Below, piece after piece: positions 1 to 9,400 of a stretch of 64,000 nucleotides of DNA (its first letter is position 1; each line of letters begins with the position of its first letter). Source of the stretch: Tanypteryx hageni (Eukaryota > Arthropoda > Insecta > Odonata > Petaluridae). The stretch covers positions 189,569,144-189,633,143 of the forward strand of contig CM054112.1 in assembly GCA_028673005.1 (NCBI GenBank), given 5' to 3'. The translations under genes and the position numbers were made by a program. The notes under the pieces are model-generated. The model saw nothing but the letters and a program-made list of their open reading frames with translations. It was not told the DNA's origin and searched no databases.

Positions 1-103
1 CTAACTTGTTAACACAAACTCCACATAATAATATTGGAAACAAGCACCTTTTCCTCTCACACTACTAATGCTAACAATAATTTTAAACAACAGACCATCA
101 AAT

Positions 104-230
104 TGTTTAATTCTTCCTTCTTTTACAATGGGAAAATATTATACTGATTTGTATTTGCTAAAAACTGTTTAATCCTTCCTTCTTTTACAATGGGAAAATA
201 TCGTTATACTGATTTGTATTTGCTAAAAAC
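104..230. repeat. Tandem duplication, unit 62-65 bp
   Basis: Positions 104-165 are repeated at 166-230 with one substitution near the start and a 3-bp insertion (tcg) in the second copy. It does not code for anything recognisable. The rest of 1-479 shows no gene on either strand. Confidence 0.9.
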
Positions 231-1296
231 CATGTTTCCTCCAACTTCCTTTCCTCCCTTCTCTCTACATATTGTGTCCCATACTTATTGTTCATGATAT
301 GATGATGACTCTGAGTCGAAACCAGGGCAGAAATTATTTTTCGATAATGGAATTTGTACAAAGGTGTATAAAATTTAATTATATATTACTTACTTAAGTT
401 TATTTGATGGAATACATTACTAAAATTGGCATGAACACAATTTTTTAAAAATTTCAGGTGAATGCATAAAACAGAAATACAGGTATGCCTTGTTTAGCAC
501 ATGTTATTTTAGTGCATTTTACATATAACATGGTTGGCATCTCGGGACTAAAATTTTAGTTTTCGAAAATTTTTAAAATACAGCCCCAATAAATGCTACA
601 ATCCCTTATTATGGTCCCAACATTTCTATCATCTTCATTCGTACTTCACTCTCTGTTCAGTGATAGCCATTCCACTCTGATTAAAGACAACTTCGTTGTT
701 ATTTATACTTTTATTAGGTTTATTTATATTTCATTCACTCACTTTTACTATGTTTTTTTACATTAATTTGCCACAGTTCCAGTCTTTTGCAGTGAAGCTA
801 ACATTGGAAGTTTTAAACTTGTTAATGTTACTGTTGAAATGTACAGGGTTGGGTTTGCTTTGGATGGGTTTTTGCTTGGGATAAGGTTAGATTACGTTCA
901 TGATAACTTTTACTTTCGCAATCATTAGTCTGATATATTCTGATGTTATTTTGCTGTTAGTAGCTATGCTACAGTTACGCATCTGAAGCTGTGGTGGCGC
1001 CGCTGAATCGGAATAACACTCGCATTCTGTTTTATGCTGGTTTCCAAAGGAAACACAGCCTTCTGAAATAGTTGTGTCTGTGTGTCCCTCACTATAGTGC
1101 TTTTCATATGACTTTTTGGGTGAGAGAAAGAGAAGGTTGAGCACGACCTTGAGACCTTGAGCTTCAGTGGGAGAGACTTCACTCTCTCTTTGGTCTCCGT
1201 TGTGGTAACATCGTCTCTCAGTGTGCTCTGTTACCATGTGTTTATGCCGCTGAGGTTTGCAGTTAACGTTTTTTTAAGATCAGTTTTAGTTTAGAT

Positions 1297-2936
1297 TAGG
1301 GTTGCCAGATGTCCCGATTTTCGTGGGAGTGTCCCGACTTGTTAACATGTTTCCCGCATCCTGACTTATCTTTCAAATGTCCCCCTTTTTAAACAAAATT
1401 GTGCAACACTCAAAATTTCAATTGGAATATATAATACTAGTAGTTGGTGCTTGCATACTGCAAGCATTTCATCTCACCTTGAAAAAACATTCATTTTTCA
1501 GACAGACATTTCATCATTACAAATATTCTTTTAATTCTAAAGATTTCAACTCCACAGCGATTTTCGTTTTTCCCACATGTAAAAATAATAGTTTATAAAA
1601 ATCCCTAAATGTTGCAATTTTAAACATTTTAGACTCTCCATTATGGGGTACTAATGCTACACATTTTAGCCAAATTTTAAATTTGTAGCACTTCTAGAAG
1701 TAAAATAATATTTTTCTAGTTGTTTAAACTTAAATAATTTTTAACGGCCGCCACAATTCATATATGGTAAAATTGAAATGTTTATTTGTGCAAATTCACT
1801 ATTCTGTAAATAATTTGAAAATTTCAGCTTCCTAGCTCATCCCGTAGTACCTAAAAAGTTATTAAACTTTAATGTTCATATGGGGTTAAAACAACCCCTG
1901 TAATTTTCAATTTTAAAATTTTTAATTTTTATAGTTAGTTATGAGAAAAGTTCTATAATCTTGCAAAATTTCATCTTCCTTAACTTATTAGATTGGTCTA
2001 CACACTGGATTTCGTTTTCCCATGTTAACTTATGGGAGATATTCCGGGGTCTCTGGAATCGAACCCAAGACACTGTAAGAAAAAGTGACAATAATTCCTA
2101 ATACATATTGCGGCCGTCTAGCAACACTGAAAATTTCATCTTTCTAGCTTACAGGCAAGTGCCCATTATTAATTTACAAAAATGGCGCAATGCTTTTCTT
2201 ATGGGAAAAAACGCAAATTTCGGAATTTCTGGAGTCGAACTCATGTCACTTGGGTAAGAAGTCTCATTTTATCTGAAGGTTTCTCCATCATATCTACAAA
2301 AACTGAAACTTTCAGCTATCCAACTCTAGTAGTTTGGGCTGGAGATTAGTATCCTCCTATATGTTATATCCTCCTCCTCTGTAAGAGTCATCGATATATA
2401 ATGATAATCATGTTTAAATAAAAAACAATTACAGAGAAATGAGTTAAATTTTTAAAATTAAATATAGAAGCTAATGAATTGTTAAAAGTTCAGCTTTGTT
2501 TCATCATTACCACATAGGAATGCAGTGAGTGAAAGAATATTTTGTTTGATGGCTGTTGCGTGGAGAAAGACAGAACAAACTATTGCTATCCAATTTAGAA
2601 GCTGAACTTATATATGATTAAGCAAGACTTTCAAAGGAGTTGTAGAGAATTTCGATTATATCTAGATACAGAAGCTGGTAAGAAAATACAAGAGGAAGCC
2701 AAATCAAGCCTAAAATGTTTATAATCAATTTAATTTCAAGATCATTTCTTTAATTGTGTGTTTGAACTTAAATGTTTGTAAAATATTCATGAATAAATCA
2801 ATCCTTTTTCATTTAGTTTTTTGATATAATTATGACTTGAATTTTATTTTATAGAACTGTCCCTACTTAATATCACAAAAATGCTTGATTTAATGTAAAT
2901 GTCCCGATTTGTGATTTAAAAAATCTGGCAACCCTA
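1297..2936 (+). mobile_element. hAT transposon copy, degenerate, 1.64 kb
   Basis: The ends TAGGGTTGCCAGAT and its inverse are flanked by a perfect 8-bp direct repeat, gtttagat (1289-1296 and 2937-2944), as expected for hAT insertion. Near 2510-2600 the plus strand encodes a degenerate stretch with SERIFCLMAVAWRKTEQ, resembling the C-terminal hAT dimerisation segment (S-ER-FSLM). The middle (about 1800-2400) holds several degenerate units 140-170 bp apart, each containing a motif close to aaatttcagct. The interior resembles 34940-35700, although that element has different termini. No intact transposase remains. Confidence 0.85.
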
Positions 2937-2996
2937 GTTTAGATTCATATTTCCCAAAATGATATCAAATTTTATTTTATCTTCATTCTGCATCCA

Positions 2997-3164
2997 CCTT
3001 ATAGCTAAGTCTGGAGGCAGCTGTTGCCATCTCCTCCACATTCATTGCATGCCCAGTCATGTAAATGATTCATTAACATAGAAGACATGGCAACAGTGCA
3101 TTCTGCAATTTCTACTTTCCACCTATCTTCCGCCAGTTATGCTAAGCCAGACGTAGCTATAAGG
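2997..3164. repeat. Short foldback (inverted-repeat) element
   Basis: The 5' sequence CCTTATAGCTAAGTCTGG at 2997 is mirrored at the 3' end, where the reverse complement reads CCTTATAGCTACGTCTGG. A second inner pair (CTGTTGCCAT, with ATGGCAACAG on the other arm) is also inverted, so most of the 168 bp could fold into a hairpin. It fits a small MITE. No target duplication was identified. Confidence 0.65.
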
Positions 3165-3896
3165 CAGGGGCAAAATGAAAATGAAATAAAAATCGGTATC
3201 ATTTTCGGAAGTAATATTCTGAAGTTCTTTTTTTACATATTAGTAATATAGGCATTTGTCCGGTGACAACGGTACCTCTAACATTGAAAACAACCAAGGA
3301 ATGACGATGATAGCCAAATTTCAGAAATGTAACAAAATCGGGTATTAATGTTGCTGTTATAAATTAACGCTTCCAGATACTTATTCCTAATAGTTTTAGG
3401 TCAGTTCTATTAAAATTGTAATCTGATACATTGTAGCGTTTCGGAGTTGTAAACATTTAAATTGGTCTTATCGGATTTCCAGGACTAAAAACTGTGTTTT
3501 TTTCTAATACAGCACAATATAAAATATTTAAACAGAAACTAAAAATTTAAGATGTACATCAATTAATGTAGAAATAAATTCTCTACCTGCTACTTTTCAT
3601 CCCATTAAAATCACTGTTGTTTTTGAGATATACTGCCTCAAACTTGGGTATTTAGACTTTTTGCAAGGACAGTAGGTCTTCTTCCATCAGTTACTCTCCA
3701 TGTCCCTCTATCAGTTCTTCCACCTCACTTATAACCAAGCCCGTGAAAACTTCACCACCCACTTGCCATGCAACACTGATAATGCATTTCACTTCACTGT
3801 CAATGGAAGGAAAAAAATTGAAATAGAGAGGGGCACCAAAAGAGAAGTTTGCTTAGGGCACTGAAATGTCTGGCACAGCCCGTCAATGAGGGATCT

Positions 3897-3908
3897 GGGG
3901 GGGGGGGG
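3897..3908. repeat. Poly-G run (12 G)
   Basis: An uninterrupted run of twelve G in otherwise AT-rich transposon sequence. The rest of 3165-4360 shows no gene; it is treated as body of the surrounding element. Confidence 0.9.
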
Positions 3909-4360
3909 TGTCATTCGTGAATAGTTGAAACCGCAAATGTTAAGGGTCTACTGCATTTAGGGTATGAGAATTCCTTGGAATGACTAACACATACTGAAAC
4001 ATTTCCTGTCAATATAAGTAATCAATTCTGGACGTCAACTTTGGGAAACCAGCCTGCATTAGTCCTGATTTGGACTTCTTGTTGTTTACTTTTGCACTAG
4101 CCACTAGCCAATCATCATCTAAGATCTTCGTAATCATGAAGAATTTTAGGAACATGTTATGGTAATACACTACATTGATGTTTTACCAAGCATATACCAG
4201 AAATACTTATGATATTTTGTATATCTCATTTATTTTATAATACGTTGTTTCATCGCAAATGTTATTATAAAATTAAGATGTTCCATCATAAAGATTTTTT
4301 GAAGCTGTTGTACACCAATTTGTTCATAATAAATAATTATTTAAAAATAATTGTCATATA

Positions 4361-5840
4361 CCATATTTATTCGTGTAATACCACACCCCCATTTTCAGAG
4401 CTAAAAATCTGGAAAAACTCTAATTCATGTAATGTCTGCACTTCCAAAATTTTGATATTTTACAGCAATATCAGTTGAATAATCTATCTGAAGCCGAGTT
4501 TCATGATACAATTATGGCAACAAGGGAATATTCAAGAAATTACTGCTAAAAATGATTTTTTATTCTTTTTTAATGTACGTAATCATGAAAAATTCACATC
4601 CATTGCCATTATATTACATGGAGACAACTCAAAAACCTATTTTGGAGTCTAGCTCCTTAATCTAACAGAAATTTTCAGTTTTGAGCTGTTGCAGATTCTC
4701 AAGTTATTTAATTTAAAATGAGCAATTTTCACAAATTTTATTATTATTTATTATTCACCTAGAAAAGGAACATATTTTCACATAAATAAATGTAAACTGT
4801 TCATGCTCAAAACAAATCCCCATGTCAAATCCCACAGAGAACACAATACCAAAAATAAACCAGTTACTTGATACACTGTAACCCAGTTACATAGAAGCGT
4901 TTCTCACGTTTCTGTGGATAAAATGTATCACTTACAGCTTTCAGAAAGCATAAATGAACAACCCCAACAGCTATTTAGTGAGACATTTCCATCTCAAGAT
5001 CGTGTTATTTGCTTTTATACAGAGTAATAAAAGTATGTATATTCTTTTAGGATTGTATAACGTAAAAGGAACCCAAAAAAATGCACTTACGGTAAAATGT
5101 GATTTGAGCATGTCACGAATTACAAGACAATCTAACAGAATTGATTTGTATTTAAATAAAAATGTGTAATTCAGTTGTTTATTTCTTTTATATCACCTAT
5201 TATATAAGAATGAACGTGATTTAGGTTTAGTGCTGACAGCTGGCAAGGAATTTAAAAAGATACCTGATAAATATTGTGTTTATTATATTATTCTACGCAT
5301 TTGAAAAAAATACCTTGGTTATAAATCGGGGAAATAAAATGCACAGCATATTGAGCCTACCAAAGAAAATTCCTACTTACTCATCTCATGCCAGGCATGC
5401 AGTGTTAGTCGGCGGTTTGCGGGTGGCCTGCCCTCAAAAGAAGAAAGGGAAAATATCGTGTAATATCCACACCCTCCTTTTCTGATTGGAACTTGTGTGG
5501 ATGTATTTTTGGCTAATCAACCTCTTGGATTATTATAGCCATAACTCATTCCACACCGAACACACTTGCAATGGAGGCGGGAAACCTGGTGCTGGCATTA
5601 GCCTACTCTTAACAAAGAACACCAAGGGGGCCAATGGTTTAACGTCCCTTCCGAAGGATGGAACGCTGAATTTGTGTGGTCTCCTCAAACCACACAAAAT
5701 CCTACTTTCGCAGGATTTGTGCCCACTGCCCTTTCTAGCAGCAGGTGAGTAGCAGCCAGTGTCCTAACCACTACACCACCTGCACCCTCCGATGGGAACT
5801 TGTGGGGAAAAAAGTGCAGGTATTACACAAGTAAATATGG
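4361..5840. mobile_element. TA-flanked MITE-like element carrying a SINE
   Basis: Ends CCATATTTATTCGTGTAATACC and, in reverse complement, CCATATTTACTTGTGTAATACC are flanked by TA (4359-4360 and 5841-5842). There is no convincing transposase. A tRNA-derived SINE lies inside at about 5507-5783. The terminal motif is reminiscent of pogo/Tigger-type ends; the class is inferred from the TA duplication only. Confidence 0.7.
5507..5783 (-). mobile_element. tRNA-derived SINE with conserved central domain
   Basis: Read on the minus strand, the head has an A-box-like tRNA sequence (GGTGTAGTGGTTAGGACAC near 5781-5762) and a degenerate B box. A central stretch (about 5657-5617) containing GGGACGTTAAACCATTGG looks like the shared central domain of several invertebrate SINE families. 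Imperfect direct repeats with GGAACTTGTG lie just outside (near 5488 and 5794) and probably represent the target duplication. Family assignment needs a repeat library. Confidence 0.65.
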
Positions 5841-6181
5841 TAATTCGTTTTCTTGACTTTGAATTAGTATATAAAAATGGCTTATTATTATATAAGTTGC
5901 AAGATAAAAATAGTAAAATTTCTGATGAGTAAAAAAAATCAACTGGATTAAGTACTATGTTACAAACTGTTCTTTTAGTGCAAATTTGGATAGCACACAG
6001 ATGTCTCAGAATGCCTCTCTTGCACTAAGCAAGGCATGCCTGTATTCCTATTATTCATCAACTACACTTGGAGCAAGCACATGCATGCATGTCAAAAAAG
6101 TTTTTTTTTTAAATATTCAAATGCTATCTTATTATACATAAGAAAATGACCATCCTATCACATAATGAAATGAAAACTCAC

Positions 6182-6416
6182 AGAACTGTTGTTAGTTGAA
6201 GTGGTATGAGCTGACTGGGAAGAACCACTCTGGTGCCTGTGATGGTGATGATGGTGGTGGTGGTGGTGCGTGTGGTGAGGATGGTGCAGAGGTGGAAGCG
6301 GAGCCACAGTCGCTGTTGGTGTGGGTGGGTGCGGAGCGCTTCCAGTAGCCGAATCAGATTGATTCAGACTATCAAATTCTTGGTTATCTTCATCATCAGC
6401 TTCCAAGTCAGATGGG
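6182..6416 (-). CDS. MYPT-like coding exon 7 (last visible)
   Basis: The acceptor tttcag precedes 6416 and the donor GTGAGT follows 6182. It encodes SPSDLEADDEDNQEF (the S completed from the previous exon) followed by a proline-rich part and a run of ten histidines (plus-strand atg/gtg repeats near 6240-6275). It ends in phase 0, so at least one more coding exon must exist. Confidence 0.75.
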
Positions 6417-9400
6417 CTGAAATCATTAAATGCCAAAAAAAAGAAAGATCACTTTGGCAAATGGATGCCTGGATTAAAAAAAGCTTGGGAAAATACTTTT
6501 TCTTAATTTTGCTCACCTCTTGTTTCTCCTTGTAGTGAATTGTTTCACAGGGACTCGCTCCTATGTTGGGAAAAAAGAAAAGTTATTAAAACACTTCAGC
6601 ATGAGGCCAAACTATTTTACTTGGTAAAAATAGTTTTTACTGTGCATGCAGAAAAATGATGATCACATGGACAAAACATACTTCACTCTCCACAGCATTG
6701 ATTTCAGAAGGGGTTGAACCATCAGGAGCACCTGTCCTTTCTAACAAGAGATGCTCATTGTGATGAGTATTCCGTCTTGTTTCTGCTGCTATTGGACATT
6801 GAGACATCACCCCTCCTCCACCAGTGCCACCTTCATCTTCATCCTCTCCAGTGCTCCCACCAGTAGACTGAGAGTTAATAAAAGGGCAATTAGCATTCAC
6901 TTGATAACAACTGATGGGTTACAAGGAAGATGTTAAAACTAACAGAGAATTATGCAACAGTTACTCCTAACCATCAGTAACCTTGTTAGAGAGACTATTT
7001 CTAGTACAGAAAATACTTCAATGAAACCAAACTGAGACTAGTTCTTTCCATAAATGATCTGTGAATGAGTATGTATTTCTGAAATAAAAATAACTTAGTA
7101 AATTCCTATAATAGTTTTATTAAGGGACTTGATCTAGAATTCAATGCCTTGCATCATCATCAGGAGTTATAATTACTATGTAATTACTATAATTATAGTA
7201 ATAAATATATAAATTAAGTAAACAATAAACATGGAAAGATTTAGTACAGCATCTTTTGGAATTTATAACAATAAACACACAAATGCAAAAATATGTAGAA
7301 GACTTTTTTAGAAAGCCATCTTGAATTCAATTACATCTTCATTTTCATGAAATATTTAATATTTTCAGAAATGTGGAAAACATCCATGTTCTGGAACAAG
7401 AGAATTAATCTGCTATAATAGTTCAGTGGTAGAATATTCGCCTGGCAAGTGGAAGACCTAGCTTTGATTCCTGGTCATAGCAGAATTTTTTCTCATTTGA
7501 AAAATATTCCCAACTTTACAGCTTATGCCTGTCTGCACAGGATCTTCAGATTGCTTTATGCCATCAACTATTGTAGTAGTCTTAAATAAAGTAATAATAA
7601 TAATATCACCGGTTTGTACGTTTTAAAATATTGGGTTAAAATTCAGGTTCCATTCAATATCAAAATTCATACGCCAAGATCCAGTGAAATTCTCTGAAAA
7701 TCTACCCGAAACTTCAAATGAAGCTCTGCAGGGGTTGCACTATATAGGGTTTTGACTGTATGTATTTCATATATGGAGAAAGTAAAAACACAGCACACCA
7801 ACTATTTGTTATCTAATGTGCTGTCAACCTTTTTTATAGTTGTCAGCAATATATACCTAATAATTCTTTTAGAAGACAACATTCATGAAATAACAGAATA
7901 AAATCTGGAAACCCAAATATTTAAATTTTGCTGTAAAAGGACCAAAATACGCGTCTTTTACTTTAAAGTATAATAATTTTAGGAAACACATGAGAGGAAA
8001 ATACTATAATTCTGACTTTCATGATAAACAATGAACAATCTTAGAAAGGCACTCACTTCAGTTGAAGGCAGGTGCACAACTCCTGTGCTTCTCCTCTTCT
8101 CCCTCAATTTTCGCCTGTCTCTTTGCTGCTTGCCTTTGTTCAGGTGGTTGGCCCTTCCAAAAACAGTGAAAAGCTTAAGTTATTAAAAGAAAACAAAAGT
8201 CGAGTAAAATTATGATTGTAACACTAAATTTCAGCCTTAACTCTCACATCCCTCAAACAAGATACCATTGCTAAAGCAAGAGGTAAAAGCATGTTTTCTT
8301 AAAATTTTTTAGGGTTCTGGGGGCTATGGGGATTTGGGTTAAGGGATTGAAATGAATGAAACATCCTGTTTGGGCTTGAATTTTTGCTTTTCTTTCGTGT
8401 ACTTTAACCAGCGAAAGATTATCTTAAAATTTATTTACATTTTTGGATGTCGCCAAAAGTTCTAGAATTTTTCATAATTTTTTTTAGTGTTTTAGGAAGA
8501 ATTTTCACTTTTATTTGTTCGATTTGGATGTGATAATTTCTTTAATTTGCAATCTCCAATTATGTTGGAAAGTTTCAGAAAATTAGAGTAGAAAATTACA
8601 GAACATTTACTTCTTATTTTTAAAATTTTCCAAAAATTTGGAATGTTTGGGGAATTTAAATACCTTAAAAGCTGTATTTTACTAAAACATCCACTTCAGA
8701 AGAAATTTTTGATAAAGCCCATTAAATACAAACAATTTTTTTGCCTATCCTTTTGAGGAGGGGAAACCCACACTGTTGGAATTTAGGTCTTTACTAGACC
8801 TTCCCATCTGTGAAAACTTCACTTATCTGACTTCTGTAGTTTGGATGCAATACCCTTTCAAAGTTTTGAATTTTATGATTTTAGAGCCACCTAGCAGAAA
8901 ATCTAATTGGTGGTAAATTCATAGATTGTTAAGGGTGCTCTAGTTGAAAAAGAATTTTTCGAATAACTCTCTAAAAAGGGGGTTGATTGTCCACAGTGAT
9001 CAACATAAGAATGTTTTTGCTATTAAGAAAATGTGCCAAAAAATAATCAAACCAATGTTATTTGCATAATGCTGCAACTCCGGCTAGACAATCAACTTAG
9101 CATATCTTAGAAATGTCTAGTTATCTCCCAATGTACATAATATTATGCAGTAAAAAATCCATCAAAAGAGCAAAGAGCAATAATGCATAAACTTCGAGTG
9201 GAGGCTTAATAGTAATAGTAGCATTAATAAAATAAAAATACCTTCTAAAATCATATGGCATTTTTCTTAAGTAGGTGGAACATTCCTTCACAAATTTACA
9301 ATTAAATATAAGCTACAAAATGAAACAATTTCAAATAAAAAAGCAGAAGACTTCAACATATGGAGATTATATCATTTGACATTTTAATGTCATTTACCAA

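Larger units (their letters stand above)
480..6042. mobile_element. Non-autonomous TA-flanked transposon (pogo/Tigger-like ends), host of nested insertions
   Basis: The left end (CAGGTATGCCTTGTTTAG) and the reverse complement of the right end (CAGGCATGCCTTGCTTAG) form terminal inverted repeats. TA lies directly outside each end (478-479 and 6043-6044), the target duplication of the Tc1/mariner/pogo superfamily. No transposase frame is seen between the ends. The span contains later insertions: a hAT element (1297-2936), a foldback repeat (2997-3164) and a TA-flanked MITE (4361-5840) that carries a SINE. Without the hAT element and the MITE the host element is about 2.4 kb. Positions 480-690 are also found inverted at 38108-38306, which supports a repeat family. 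That both ends belong to one insertion is inferred from matching TIRs and TA. Confidence 0.7.

Noticed and set aside
887..1237. 116-codon minus-strand frame
   Set aside because: No recognisable domain; it lies in transposon sequence and overlaps other chance frames.
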